Counted from the stretch's first letter, positions 1 through 9,382 are shown. The stretch: 64,000 nucleotides of DNA from Candidatus Amulumruptor caecigallinarius (GCA_944321825.1 CALUMU010000004.1:1-64000); one strand, 5' to 3'. Made by a program: numbers and translations. Notes: generated by a model not told the origin, from the letters alone.

Positions 1-48
1 GATGATACTGCGGAAGCGGGAAAGCAGGTCGCCGCCACCTCCAATCCG

Positions 49-100
49 GGAGCCCGTCCCGGGGGCACAGCGCCCCCCCGGACGGGCTCCCTCCTTTTTT
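49..100 (+). terminator. Rho-independent terminator of an upstream gene
   Basis: A long GC-rich inverted repeat, with arms 49-59 and 80-90 and a second G/C stem inside it, is followed by CTCC and six T at 95-100. It would end a plus-strand transcript entering from the left edge. Confidence 0.7.
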
Positions 101-115
101 ATACAGGCTCAGGAA

Positions 116-222
116 CCCTGAGTCTCCTGAGTCTCCTGAGTCCCCTGAGAATCCTCTAAGGACTCCTGTGACTCCTGAGTCCCCTGAGACTCCTAAGATT
201 CCTGAGACTCCTAAGATTCCTG
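116..222. repeat. Degenerate 9-bp tandem repeat (CTCCTGAGT unit)
   Basis: About eleven imperfect copies of a CTCCTGAGT-like nonamer (variants CCCCTGAGA, CTCCTAAGA, TTCCTGAGA) run without interruption between the upstream terminator and the rplS promoter. The unit is a multiple of three, but there is no start codon or ribosome-binding context, so I read it as non-coding low-complexity DNA. Confidence 0.75.
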
Positions 223-271
223 CCCACCTATAAGATTTATCCGATTTCGTCCTTACATTTATCTCTATGTA

Positions 272-302
272 TTGCGCAGATGCGGAAATTTCCGTAACTT
301 TG
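272..302 (+). promoter_or_regulatory. Promoter of rplS
   Basis: TTG at 272-274, exactly 20 bases, then TAACTTTG at 295-302: the Bacteroidota sigma-ABfr -33/-7 pattern. The start codon lies about 80 bases downstream, leaving a leader long enough for ribosomal-protein feedback, though no specific structure was recognised. Confidence 0.65.
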
Positions 303-385
303 CACTCGGTTTCGTAATCTCTGGCAGGACATGCAGCCTGCGTATATTGCGATTAATGTCAAATATTTAAATAACTTATAGAGCT

Positions 386-751
386 ATGGACTTAATCAAA
401 GTCGTAGAGGAAGCATATGCTTCCGGCAAGCAGCATCCCGAATTTGGCCCTGGCGATACCATCACTGTGGCCTACCGCATCAAGGAAGGTAACAAGGAGC
501 GTATCCAGCAGTACCGTGGTGTGGTTATCCGTATTTCGGGCGAGGGAAATAAGAAGCGTTTCACTGTGCGCAAAATGAGCGACAATATCGGTGTAGAGCG
601 TATTTTCCCTATCGAGTCTCCTTTCATTGATTCTATCGTAGTCAACAAGTATGGTAAGGTACGTCGTGCCAAGCTTTACTATCTCCGTGGTCTTACAGGT
701 AAGAAAGCCCGTATCAAGGAGCGTCGCCTCAAGACTCCCGTTACGAAGTAA
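386..751 (+). CDS. rplS: 50S ribosomal protein L19
   Basis: Ribosomal protein L19 sits at the 30S-50S interface of the large subunit. The 121-residue product is of normal length for the Bacteroidota family and shows the hallmark run [20 protein letters not shown] near residues 23-42, followed by RGVVIRISG and the basic C-terminal [18 protein letters not shown]. It stands alone with its own promoter at 272-302 and its own terminator at 804-850, rather than in the rpsP-rimM-trmD-rplS order of Proteobacteria. Identification is secure. Confidence 0.97.
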   Translation: MDLIKVVEEAYASGKQHPEFGPGDTITVAYRIKEGNKERIQQYRGVVIRISGEGNKKRFTVRKMSDNIGVERIFPIESPFIDSIVVNKYGKVRRAKLYYLRGLTGKKARIKERRLKTPVTK

Positions 752-803
752 TCCGGGTATTTTTATTGGCAGACAGATTAGTGGTCATTGCCAAGCAAAT
801 CAT

Positions 804-850
804 ATCAGAGGGTGCATCACAAATCAGTGATGCACCCTCTGATGTTTTGT
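804..850. terminator. Terminator between rplS and the helicase gene
   Basis: A perfect 17-bp stem (804-820 with 827-843) with a six-base loop is followed by GTTTTGT. It lies between two convergent genes and can serve both strands; the T-rich tail is on the plus side. Confidence 0.8.
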
Positions 851-883
851 AATGGGTTGTATTTGTGACATGGTAGATTATTG

Positions 884-2767
884 TCAGCCGAGTTTGCGGT
901 TGATTTCCGATATGGCTCTCTCGATAATTTCGATGGAGCGTTTATCTTTCTTGCTGACGATTGTCTGGGCTTTGAGCAAGGTGTCCATTGCGTCATGAAA
1001 TTCGCGTTGCTCTATCAGCGCAAGGGCTCGGCCTATCATGGCTCTGACATTGTCAGGTGTCAGACGGAGGGCTTTGTCGAAATTGGCTATCGCCGGGGTG
1101 AGTTCCTGTCCGTCTTCGAGGCAGTAGTAGCCGAGCTCTACGTATTCGTCCGAAAGGGTGGCTAAAAGAGCCTCTTTTTCACCGAGTTGTGTGGTGAGGC
1201 AGTCGATTGTGGCTTGTGTGTCCTGTTGCAGACGTGTTATTTTTGCGCGTATAAACCGGTCGAGAAGCGGATTGGCCAGCAGTGTGGGTTCGTCAGTGAA
1301 CACTTCCCTTATTTTGTCGTAAGCCATGGCGTATTCGTTTTGTTCCCATAGCGTCGCCGCTTTCTGGAGATTGTCACGTCGCCGACCACGGCGAAGGGCA
1401 TCTTGCAGCAGTTTTTCGTCGTTGAATGTTCTGGAAAATTCTGATATGGCGCGATTGACGAATATGTCTTTCGGACTGAGAGGCGACAGCAGGCGCATTC
1501 CTTCGAGCGAACGGCATCGGCTTAGAGCTACATAAGTCTGTCCTGATGAGAATGCACCGGCTCCCATGTCTATTATGAGATTGTTAAATGTCAGTCCTTG
1601 GCTCTTGTGTATGGTCAGAGCCCATGCTAATTTGAGCGGATATTGTACGTATGCCCCTATTTCTTTTTCAATGACGCTTTTTCGCCTTTCGTCGTATTCG
1701 TAGACGATGTTGGACCATCTTTCCTGCTCCACCTCGTGTGTCGTGCCGTTTTCAAGCGTGACTTCGATACGTTCTGGCAGGCATTTGGTGACTTTACCCA
1801 CAGAACCGTTGACCCAGCGGCGGTCATAATCGTTTTTTACGAACACTATCTGCGCACCCTCTTTAAGTTGCAGAGTGCGGGGTGTAGGAAGGTTGTTGTC
1901 GGGAAATTCGCCAGTGACGATGCCTTCGTAGCTACGCATCGGACGGCGGATCTCTTTGAGACGGGCATCATTGATAGCCTCCACAGTGTCACGTCGGGTG
2001 GCGAGGGTCATGACCATCTCCTTGCGTAAATCTGTCGTCGGCTTGGCGATGCGGGCGTTTATCTTCAGTATGTCGTCAGCAGTAGGAACACCCATTCTGA
2101 CCCTGTCGAGCAGACTGATGAATTCTTCTTGGGTCTGGCGGTACACTTTGGTAAGCTCGACTGACACAAGAGGTATCTGCTTGAACACGCTGGCCGAGAA
2201 AAAATAGGCGTTGGGGTAATACCTATGGAGCAGCAGCTTCATGTCGGCAGTGACAACCGGTTCTAACTGGAACAGGTCACCGACCAGCAGCAACTGTTTG
2301 CCGGCAAACGGTTCACGCGGATTGCGGCAGTAATGCCGCAGCAGCCTGTCGATGAAGTCTATTATATCCGCTCTGACCATGGAGATTTCATCGATGATGA
2401 TAAGCTCGAGACTCTTTAGGAGTTTGACGAATTTCGTCGAGTATTTCATGCGCTTCTGGAGCCTTCGGGACGAGAACTCCACGTCGTCAGGCAGCAGCGG
2501 CTTAAGCGGCAGTTTGAAAAATGAGTGCAGGGTCTGACCGCCGACATTGACCGCCGCAATGCCCGTAGGGGCCAGCACGACATGCTTTTTTGCCGTGTTG
2601 GCTGTGACGTACTTAAGGAATGTGGATTTGCCCGTGCCTGCCTTGCCGGTCAGGAATACTGACTGGTTGGTATTTGTGATGAGATTCCATGCATTTTGAA
2701 ACTCCCGGTTGTCAAGATTTATCTCGACACCGGGAGTCTGTCGGTCCGAACGCGACTTATATGTCAT
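884..2767 (-). CDS. Pif1/RecD-like ATP-dependent DNA helicase with C-terminal TPR
   Basis: A superfamily 1B (Pif1/RecD2-like) helicase, expected to unwind DNA 5'-3' during repair or replication. Seen: Walker A GKAGTGKS at residues 41-48, Walker B LIIIDEIS at 122-129, motif III with GDLFQLEP at 163-170, HKSQGLTF at 387-394 and YVALSR (motif VI arginine) at 412-417. Residues from about 480 to the end form helical TPR-like repeats (for example the LGYYCLEDGQELTPAIANFD region), an extension common in Bacteroidales members of this family. Length is 627 residues. The gene begins 32 bases after the end of the FadL-type gene on the same strand, so both may share a transcript. Confidence 0.88.
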   Translation of the reverse strand: MTYKSRSDRQTPGVEINLDNREFQNAWNLITNTNQSVFLTGKAGTGKSTFLKYVTANTAKKHVVLAPTGIAAVNVGGQTLHSFFKLPLKPLLPDDVEFSSRRLQKRMKYSTKFVKLLKSLELIIIDEISMVRADIIDFIDRLLRHYCRNPREPFAGKQLLLVGDLFQLEPVVTADMKLLLHRYYPNAYFFSASVFKQIPLVSVELTKVYRQTQEEFISLLDRVRMGVPTADDILKINARIAKPTTDLRKEMVMTLATRRDTVEAINDARLKEIRRPMRSYEGIVTGEFPDNNLPTPRTLQLKEGAQIVFVKNDYDRRWVNGSVGKVTKCLPERIEVTLENGTTHEVEQERWSNIVYEYDERRKSVIEKEIGAYVQYPLKLAWALTIHKSQGLTFNNLIIDMGAGAFSSGQTYVALSRCRSLEGMRLLSPLSPKDIFVNRAISEFSRTFNDEKLLQDALRRGRRRDNLQKAATLWEQNEYAMAYDKIREVFTDEPTLLANPLLDRFIRAKITRLQQDTQATIDCLTTQLGEKEALLATLSDEYVELGYYCLEDGQELTPAIANFDKALRLTPDNVRAMIGRALALIEQREFHDAMDTLLKAQTIVSKKDKRSIEIIERAISEINRKLG

Positions 2768-2799
2768 GCGTAATGATGCTGTGCGCTGTTAGTGTCCTA

Positions 2800-4452
2800 T
2801 TAGAATTTCAGCCCGCAGGAAAGCACTATGTTATGGTCGCTGAATGTCAGCTTTGAAGTTTCGTTAGAATCAGTCCAGGGGTAGTAGGTGGACGATGTGT
2901 GGCGGTAGACGTATGCCGCATCTACATAAAACATCTGGTAGCGGTAGCCAAGGCCGCAGGTGATGTAGTTGGTGTCGTTGTCGAGAGTGAACGAGGCATC
3001 TGTGTTGGTGTCGTATGCTCCTCCTGTGGCCATGCACAAGTCGGAGTGGTTGAGCGCATTGACCTCCGATTCGCTCTTGACAGGCGATGACGCGTAACTG
3101 TATCCGGCCCGCAGACTGAACGACGGGGTTACGCGGTATTCCAGACCTAACCGCAGTATGTTGGATGCCTGGTAGTAGTTCTTGACATCCTCGTTCTGTA
3201 TGCCGTAGCCCCTGCCGTTGGTGTCTTGGAAATGCATCTGGTTATACGGATTATACTCGTAATCCACGCTGATGATGCCTTTTTGGCCTATCACGCCGGC
3301 AGCACCGACCATGAATTTCCACGGGGTGCGGTATTCCCAGTCAACCAGCGATTCATACCCGTCGTTGGTGTAGGTGGAAAATTTAAACGGATGTGTTTGT
3401 ACCGATCCGCCCGCTCCTGTGGTCTGGGCTTCGAAGCTTCCGTCCACACTGCCGTAATTGGTCTCTGTCAGCGAATACCATGTAGGTGTATGGATGGCGA
3501 AGCCGATGCGCAGCTCGTTGATGGGCTTGAATATCATGCCGAATTTCACGTTTACACCATTGCCCCATATATGTTTGTAACTGTCGAGGGCGAAAGCTCC
3601 GTTGCCTCGTGCTACTTTCATCTCAGTACCGTCGTCATAGGGCATCATGCCGTTGTCTATACCCTCGCCATAGGTAGTCCACTGCTTGAAATCTATATCT
3701 GTTATGCCTATGCCGAGTCCCCAGTAAATCTGGTTGATGAAGTTGCCTCCGAAATTGATGGAGTACTCGTCGATATATCCCTTTTCCTCCACAAAATAGC
3801 TTGCGTTGGCCGATGAACTTCCTGGAGTGTATAACCCTTGGTAGATGTTGTTGGTAGGGCTGTTGGAAATCGGGTTGATTTCTCCGCCGTTGAACAGCAG
3901 CACCCCTAACCAGGAATAATCGTAGTCATAGGGATTATATGTCGAGCTGCCTGATGACAGTTGATCGGAGGTAAATCCTTGGCCTGTAAGATATGTGGCC
4001 ATATGGTTGGTAAGAGAGCCGCTGAGCTGGTCCACATATCCCTGATAGCGACGGTCAAGGCTGCGGGCGCGCCCGTATGACACGCCCCAGTTGAAAAACG
4101 GCATAATCTCATTACCTGTGCGCCATGTGCCGATATATCCGAAATTTGGGCAGTAGACCTTGGTCATGTCGGTCGTCATCGTGTGCCCCTGTGTCTCGGA
4201 TTTGCTCGACATGATGTCGATGTCCATGGTCACACCGATTTCGTTGGAGCGGTATATGCCTATGCCACCGGGATTTTGGGTGAGGGTCGACAGGTCGCCG
4301 CCCAAGGCGGTGAACGCCCCGCCCATCGACATGAACCGGGCTGTGCCTCGGAGATCGTTGCGGTTCATCTGCAATCCGTCGACTGCGGACTGTCCCATGG
4401 CAGCCAGAGGCAGTAATGCCGAGGCCAGCAGTGTCAATCTTGATATTTTCAT
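2800..4452 (-). CDS. OmpP1/FadL-family outer-membrane protein
   Basis: A 550-residue outer-membrane beta-barrel of the FadL/OmpP1 ('hemin receptor'-annotated) group in Bacteroidales, presumed to pass hydrophobic small molecules. The first ~20 residues are a signal peptide ending near AMGQS. The N-terminal plug-like region contains the family run RGTARFMSMGGAFTALGGD followed by the NPGG signature; the rest alternates aromatic-rich strands (GLGYRYQ, VDAAYVYRH) and ends in the typical C-terminal strand with final phenylalanine (VLSCGLKF). The substrate cannot be deduced; haem transport is only a legacy label. It lies upstream of the helicase and downstream of the repetitive secreted protein, all on the minus strand. 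Confidence 0.85.
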   Translation of the reverse strand: MKISRLTLLASALLPLAAMGQSAVDGLQMNRNDLRGTARFMSMGGAFTALGGDLSTLTQNPGGIGIYRSNEIGVTMDIDIMSSKSETQGHTMTTDMTKVYCPNFGYIGTWRTGNEIMPFFNWGVSYGRARSLDRRYQGYVDQLSGSLTNHMATYLTGQGFTSDQLSSGSSTYNPYDYDYSWLGVLLFNGGEINPISNSPTNNIYQGLYTPGSSSANASYFVEEKGYIDEYSINFGGNFINQIYWGLGIGITDIDFKQWTTYGEGIDNGMMPYDDGTEMKVARGNGAFALDSYKHIWGNGVNVKFGMIFKPINELRIGFAIHTPTWYSLTETNYGSVDGSFEAQTTGAGGSVQTHPFKFSTYTNDGYESLVDWEYRTPWKFMVGAAGVIGQKGIISVDYEYNPYNQMHFQDTNGRGYGIQNEDVKNYYQASNILRLGLEYRVTPSFSLRAGYSYASSPVKSESEVNALNHSDLCMATGGAYDTNTDASFTLDNDTNYITCGLGYRYQMFYVDAAYVYRHTSSTYYPWTDSNETSKLTFSDHNIVLSCGLKF

Positions 4453-4550
4453 GATTATGAACTTAAGTTAACGTGATCGCTTCCATCGAATAATTCACGT
4501 TAGTTTGGATTTTGTGTTGTGTAAACGGACTGATTTAGATTTGTATGTCA

Positions 4551-5627
4551 TCAGTGACGGCCTCGGGATCCGCCGGAATAACCGCCAGAACTGCGGCCTC
4601 CGCCTGACGAGCCGCGGCCTATAGAGCTGCTCCCACGTCTGGGCGACGATGGGGTGTAGCTGCCGCGACCGGGTGACGACGAGTTGTTTGAAGGCGAGTA
4701 GCTACCGCGTCCGGGTGACGAAGAATTGTTAGATGGCGAGTAACTGCCGCGTCCAGGCGAAGACGATCCGTTAGACGGTGAATAACTGCCACGTCCAGGA
4801 GAGGATGGGGAGTAACTATTGCGTCCTGGCGACGATGGCGAGTAGCTGCCGCGACCGGGAGAGGATGTCCCATGTGACGGACGGTAGCCGGGGCGGTTGG
4901 CAGGACCGGGCAGACGGCCAGGTCTTAAGTCGTGACGCCCGGGACTCGGCCGTCCAGGCCTCCACCCAGGGCGGTGGGACGGAGGTGGCGTAGGCCGCCA
5001 GCCGGGATACCATGACGGGCCTCCCCACGGATAATTCCAGCTCCATGACCATGACGGACCCCAATAGCTGTTCCAGCCCCAGCTGATCGACCATCCGGGT
5101 CTGTAATACCATGGGTCGTACCATCCGTACCACGGACTGTAATAGTTATAGCCGTACCATGTGTCATAGTACGGATTGCCGTACACGTAGCTGACCGACG
5201 GGGTTGAGCTGACAACATTGACATTTCCGGATGTGTAAATCGTGCTGCCCGATCCGTCGATGTTGACAGTCGCGGCATCAGGATAGTAATACTGCGAAGC
5301 AATACGCTCGTATTGCGGCATATCATTGGCCGAAATGGTGTCTGTGGCAAAAAATCCACGGCGGTTGTAAGTATCCACGTCCATTATAGCCCCGCCTTGG
5401 GTATGCGGTACGGAGTATGTGTCGGCGGCAGGATAGTCGTAGACGGTAGTTGTGCCATACCTCACACCACTGCTGCTTGGCGTGGATTGGGATGTAGCGG
5501 CTTTTTTTGTCTCTTTTTTTGACGGTTCGGTATAGTAGATGTCGTCCTCATAGCTTTGGGCATGACCTGTAAGCGATGATGTTACACCGGTAACCGCCAT
5601 AAGCAACAATACTTTCAGGGTTTTCAT
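4551..5627 (-). CDS. Secreted low-complexity protein with Ser-Pro-Gly-Arg repeats
   Basis: Function not recognised. The 358-residue product starts with a signal peptide (to about GHAQ, residue 24). Residues 25-150 are an ordinary soluble stretch; residues 150-210 are extremely rich in Tyr, Trp, Gly and Pro; residues 256-330 are a tandem array of SSPGRGSYSPS-type units with an optional SNNSS insert; the tail is Gly/Ser/Arg-rich and ends in RGRH. The composition resembles structural or surface-associated glycine/tyrosine proteins, and the basic repeat could bind nucleic acid or polysaccharide, but neither is shown. Repeat number is likely to vary between strains because the DNA units are nearly identical. 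Confidence 0.6.
   Translation of the reverse strand: MKTLKVLLLMAVTGVTSSLTGHAQSYEDDIYYTEPSKKETKKAATSQSTPSSSGVRYGTTTVYDYPAADTYSVPHTQGGAIMDVDTYNRRGFFATDTISANDMPQYERIASQYYYPDAATVNIDGSGSTIYTSGNVNVVSSTPSVSYVYGNPYYDTWYGYNYYSPWYGWYDPWYYRPGWSISWGWNSYWGPSWSWSWNYPWGGPSWYPGWRPTPPPSHRPGWRPGRPSPGRHDLRPGRLPGPANRPGYRPSHGTSSPGRGSYSPSSPGRNSYSPSSPGRGSYSPSNGSSSPGRGSYSPSNNSSSPGRGSYSPSNNSSSPGRGSYTPSSPRRGSSSIGRGSSGGGRSSGGYSGGSRGRH
4665..4865 (-). repeat. In-gene tandem repeats coding SSPGRGSYSPS units
   Basis: Several near-identical copies of a 33-48 bp unit occur within the secreted-protein gene; units differ mainly by presence or absence of the Ser-Asn-Asn-Ser-Ser insert, always in whole codons, so the frame is kept. 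Confidence 0.7.
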
Positions 5628-5974
5628 ATCGTATGTGTTTGTTAATAGTTGGCAGAGAGAGGTGGTATTCGGTCCTCAACAAGACTTCTATCATTTGATT
5701 AGACCGACAGGGGAAAGAAAAGTTTAACCCCTGAATACAAATATACGAATAAGTCGAGTGCAATGTCAAATTTATTTGTACATTGCCGAGCGAGAGTATA
5801 TTGGACGGAGTCAAATATACTGAAAAACTACGACATCTATTGTATAGGCATGAAAAAATAGAGAAACCGCAGAGAAAAAACGGCCCGGCGACCAGCTTGG
5901 AGGTACAAACACCTCCGGTTGAAAGCTCGGTTGCCGGACCGCTCTGTCCTGGCGCGACGAGGGATATGCCCTCG
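5628..5974. other. Intergenic region between the secreted repeat protein and the HdeD-like gene
   Basis: No gene is supported. It contains the 5' region of the leftward secreted-protein gene (AT-rich part, about 5640-5830) and the terminator of the leftward HdeD-like gene (5875-5941). Confidence 0.6.
5875..5941 (-). terminator. Terminator of the HdeD-like gene
   Basis: On the minus strand, 5941-5929 pairs with 5893-5881 (cggtccggcaacc with ggtcgccgggccg) around a small internal hairpin at 5900-5917, followed by six T (plus-strand A at 5875-5880). Confidence 0.7.
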
Positions 5975-6544
5975 TTAATTGTCGTTGTCGCCGTTTGCGG
6001 CTACGGGACGTAGTCCGTAACTTGCTATCGATAGCGTGAATCCCCAGTAGATAAATGCCAGCGATGTTATGAAGCTTGTCATCATCATGTCCTGAAGCCA
6101 GCCTGATTCGATGAAGAGGAAGCCGATGAGCGTCAGCAGGATGCCGTTGACAAGATGCAGCCACCAGTATTTTCTCGGCCTGTCGCTGACGGAGTTGCAC
6201 ACCGCGTTGATGCCCCAGAATATGAATATCAGAGCCAAGAAATACGGCAGTATTATTTCCGACAAGATGATGCTGCGGACCATCATGAATCCGATGAACA
6301 TGTCTATCATTCCGCCGGCTATCCACCAACCCCACTGGCGTGGGTGGTTGTTGGAAGCTGCAACGACAAGCTGCACGGCGCCGACAAGAATCAGCAGCCA
6401 TCCGAACAGCTGCGAGGCTACGGCGTATCCTGCCACTGGCCAGAACCAGTAGGCGAATCCGCACAGCACCATCAGGATTCCTGTTAACAGGACTACCCAC
6501 CATGCGCGTGTGCTGTGTAAACGAGTGTTGAGAGATTTCATCAT
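5975..6544 (-). CDS. HdeD-like (DUF308) integral membrane protein
   Basis: A 189-residue inner-membrane protein with about six hydrophobic segments arranged as short helix pairs, the layout of the HdeD/DUF308 family (for example WWVVLLTGILMVLCGFAYWF near residue 15-34, and later LALIFIFWGINAV). In enterobacteria HdeD is an acid-stress protein; here only the fold is inferred. The gene stands alone and runs leftward, with its start about 100 bases from the divergent mutS2 start. Confidence 0.75.
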   Translation of the reverse strand: MMKSLNTRLHSTRAWWVVLLTGILMVLCGFAYWFWPVAGYAVASQLFGWLLILVGAVQLVVAASNNHPRQWGWWIAGGMIDMFIGFMMVRSIILSEIILPYFLALIFIFWGINAVCNSVSDRPRKYWWLHLVNGILLTLIGFLFIESGWLQDMMMTSFITSLAFIYWGFTLSIASYGLRPVAANGDNDN

Positions 6545-6615
6545 AGTAATAAGAAAAATTTATGTGTTGTGAATGTATTGTGGACTATCATTAAAACATA
6601 CCATGTCGGTATTTG

Positions 6616-6646
6616 TTGAAAAACAACTGCTAAAATCGTAAATTTG
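6616..6646 (+). promoter_or_regulatory. Promoter of mutS2
   Basis: TTG at 6616-6618, 20 bases, TAAATTTG at 6639-6646. Because transcription would begin a few bases after 6646, the in-frame ATG at 6644 cannot be the start, and 6665 is preferred. Confidence 0.65.
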
Positions 6647-6664
6647 TACTTTAAACAGCACCTT

Positions 6665-9124
6665 ATGATTTTCCCTGATACATTCGAACACAAGATAGGT
6701 TTTGACCGTGTCCGCTACGATGTGCGTGAGCTGTGCATATCCTCCCTTGGGGAGAAGCTGCTCGACGGTATGCGTTTCTCCGCTGATTACGATGACATCG
6801 TCCGGCGGTTGGCTCAAGTGCATGAAATGGCCGGGCTGATAGCGTCCAGCGATGACATGCCGCTTGACGATGTGCGCGATGTGACGCGCCAGATCAAGTC
6901 CCTGCGTGTACCGGGCTCATGGCTTCCTGCTGCCGAGCTGCTAAGTGTGGGGCGTTCGCTCGGAGCCGTAGGGGAAATTGCCGATTTTATGGCCCGCCAT
7001 TGTGACGAGGACGGCGTTTCGCAGATTCCGGCTCTGCATGGGGTGACAGCGTCGTTGATGCCGTTGCCTCAGTGCGTTGCCGCTATCCACCGTATCATGG
7101 ACCGCTACGGCAACATCCTTGACAATGCTTCGCCGGAGTTGGTCGACATCCGTCACCGTTTGCAGCGGCTGCAGAGTTCGATGGCGGCCATTATGCGCCG
7201 GGTCATCGCCCAGGCTGTGCAGGAGGGCGTACTCGAGTCGGATGTTACGCCGGCCATGCGTGACGGACGGTTGGTCATTCCAGTAGCTCCAATGAACAAG
7301 CGGCGTGTGCCGGGCATCATACATGATGAGAGTGCCACTGGAAAAACCGTGTTCATAGAACCCTCGCAAGTGGTTGAGGCCAACAACAACATACGCGAAC
7401 TCCAAAATGACGAGCGTCGGGAGATAAACCGTATCCTCGTCATGACCGCAGACTTGCTCCGTCCGCATATCGATGATATGCTTGCCGCACTCGATATAGT
7501 CGCCGCGCTTGACTTCATACATGCCAAGGCTCTGTATGCCCGGGAAGTAGGAGGCGCGATGCCTACGCTACACCATGGTGTGCATCTTGACTGGTTCCAC
7601 GCCTGTCACCCGGTGTTGTTGCAGTCGCTTGCCCGCCAAGGCCGTCAGATAGTGCCGCTTGACATACATCTTGATGAGCGTAACCGTCTGCTTATCATCT
7701 CTGGACCTAATGCCGGTGGCAAATCGGTGGTGCTCAAGACGGTAGGATGTCTGCAATACATGATTCAGTGCGGCTTGTTGCCCCCGATGTATGACAACAG
7801 CCATGCCGGCATATTCGACGACATAATGGTGGATATAGGTGACGACCAGTCGATAGAAAACGACCTGAGCACCTATTCGTCGCATCTGCGCAGTATGAAG
7901 CATATCGTCAATTCGGGAAAGCCGACATCGCTCGTGCTGATTGACGAGATGGGTAGCGGTACCGACCCTACCATGGGCGGCGCGATAGCCCAGGCCACGC
8001 TTCACGCATTCAACGACAAGGGTATGTGGGGCATAATCACGACCCATTACCAGAATATCAAACATTTTGCCGAAGATACCGACGGTCTGATTAACGGCTC
8101 GATGCTTTATGACCGTCATCTCATGCAGCCTACGTTCACGCTTTCTATCGGCAATGCCGGAAGCTCCTTTGCCATGGAGATAGCACGGAAGATAGGGTTG
8201 CCGTCGGCTATCATTGCCGAGGCGGAGCAGATAGTGGGCAGCGACTATATAGATGTCGACAAATACCTGCTTGACATAGCGCGTGACAAGCGTTATTGGG
8301 AAAACAAACGTACATCCATCAAAGCCAAGGAGAAGAAGCTCGAGGCTACTCTCCAACGCTACGAAGAGGAGGCCGATAACCTGCGCCAGCAGCGGCGCGT
8401 CATCCTCGAGGAAGCCCGTCAGCAGGCATCCGATATACTCAAGGGGAGCAATGCTGCTATCGAGCGTGCCATCCATGACATTCGCAAGGCACAGGCCGAA
8501 AAGGAAGCCACGATGTCGGCTCGCCGCCGCCTGTCAGAGGAGCGGTTGTCGCTGAGCAGTGATGAATCCATGCCGGCGAGCAGTAATGCCGCTCTGCGTA
8601 AAGCCCCAAAGAAATCCAAGAAGAAGCCAGCCGCATCGGCAGCCCCGCAGAAGCGCGAGGAGGTACATGAAGGCGACAATGTGCGCCTTGACGGCTCGAC
8701 CACAGTGGGCAAGGTGCTCCAGATTCAGGGCACACAGGCTCTTGTGGCGTTCGGTATGCTTAAGACCACGGTCGATGTCGCGCGGTTGCGTCCTACCATA
8801 GCCAAAGTGCAGTCCGGGGCTGGAAAAGCATCCTTTATCAGTGCCTCGACTACCGAAAATCTCCGCAACCGCCAGCTCGATTTCAAGCAGGAGATAGATG
8901 TCCGAGGCATGAGGGCCGACGAAGCGTTGCAGGCCGTCACGTATTTTATCGATGATGCCATACAGTTCAGTGCGCAGCGGGTTCGCATACTCCACGGCAC
9001 CGGCACCGGGGCTTTGCGCCAGTGCATCCGCGACTACCTCGCCACCGTCCGGGGCGTAAGCTCATACCATGATGAAGATGTCCGCTTCGGTGGAGCCGGC
9101 ATCACCGTCGTCAACCTCGCATGA
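6665..9124 (+). CDS. mutS2: Endonuclease MutS2 (Smr domain)
   Basis: MutS2 is a MutS-family ATPase/nuclease; known roles are suppression of homologous recombination and, in Bacillus, rescue of collided ribosomes. The 819-residue product begins MIFPDTFEHKIGFD, the usual Bacteroidota start. Seen: ATPase Walker A GPNAGGKS at 347-354, the MutS signature LVLIDEMGSGTDP downstream, a long charged coiled coil (about residues 540-660), and a C-terminal Smr nuclease domain with DVRGM at 745-749 and LHGTGTGALR. It lacks the mismatch-recognition domains of MutS. An upstream ATG at 6644 overlaps the -7 box and is rejected. The gene is monocistronic and is followed by the repeat island. Confidence 0.95.
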   Translation: MIFPDTFEHKIGFDRVRYDVRELCISSLGEKLLDGMRFSADYDDIVRRLAQVHEMAGLIASSDDMPLDDVRDVTRQIKSLRVPGSWLPAAELLSVGRSLGAVGEIADFMARHCDEDGVSQIPALHGVTASLMPLPQCVAAIHRIMDRYGNILDNASPELVDIRHRLQRLQSSMAAIMRRVIAQAVQEGVLESDVTPAMRDGRLVIPVAPMNKRRVPGIIHDESATGKTVFIEPSQVVEANNNIRELQNDERREINRILVMTADLLRPHIDDMLAALDIVAALDFIHAKALYAREVGGAMPTLHHGVHLDWFHACHPVLLQSLARQGRQIVPLDIHLDERNRLLIISGPNAGGKSVVLKTVGCLQYMIQCGLLPPMYDNSHAGIFDDIMVDIGDDQSIENDLSTYSSHLRSMKHIVNSGKPTSLVLIDEMGSGTDPTMGGAIAQATLHAFNDKGMWGIITTHYQNIKHFAEDTDGLINGSMLYDRHLMQPTFTLSIGNAGSSFAMEIARKIGLPSAIIAEAEQIVGSDYIDVDKYLLDIARDKRYWENKRTSIKAKEKKLEATLQRYEEEADNLRQQRRVILEEARQQASDILKGSNAAIERAIHDIRKAQAEKEATMSARRRLSEERLSLSSDESMPASSNAALRKAPKKSKKKPAASAAPQKREEVHEGDNVRLDGSTTVGKVLQIQGTQALVAFGMLKTTVDVARLRPTIAKVQSGAGKASFISASTTENLRNRQLDFKQEIDVRGMRADEALQAVTYFIDDAIQFSAQRVRILHGTGTGALRQCIRDYLATVRGVSSYHDEDVRFGGAGITVVNLA

Positions 9125-9245
9125 TGCCCTCCTGATGCCCTCCTGATGCCATAATCGGAGGCGTATGCACCTGTCCGTTGTCGCGGCTGCATCTGGCAGC
9201 TCTGACGCTCCCTCTGTAGATTGTGGCGGATGTGGGGGAGGTAGC

Positions 9246-9343
9246 GGAGCCCCGGAGGGGCGAGGGAATAGTAGGGCGGAGCGCAAGCTCCGTCACAAAG
9301 CATTGTCGAACGGTCAGCCCTGCAAGGGCTGGTGGCGCGAGCC
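9246..9343 (+). repeat. Repeat module A, copy 1
   Basis: Shares the core agtagggcgg-a/g-gcgcaagc followed about 35-40 bases later by cagccctgcaagggctgg with copies at 9680-9782, 12492-12591 (inverted), 12911-12956 (inverted, partial) and 15211-15313. It contains three small palindromes (cccc/gggg, ggag-gcgcaag-ctcc and agccct-gca-agggct). Confidence 0.8.
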
Positions 9344-9382
9344 GTGGCCGTAAAAATGCCGTTATTGTTGCAATGTCGCGGA

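Larger units (their letters stand above)
1..385. other. Intergenic region upstream of rplS
   Basis: No gene start can be supported here. The first ~48 bases may be the 3' end of a plus-strand gene that lies outside the window, since one frame stays open into the terminator hairpin, but its product cannot be recognised. The stretch holds a strong terminator (49-100), a degenerate 9-base tandem repeat (116-222) and the rplS promoter (272-302). Confidence 0.6.

Noticed and set aside
116-222. CRISPR array or operator cluster
   Set aside because: The nonamers are contiguous and degenerate, with no spacers and no dyad symmetry.
7568-8476. A 302-residue antisense frame inside mutS2
   Set aside because: It overlaps the conserved ATPase domain on the other strand and shows no family features.
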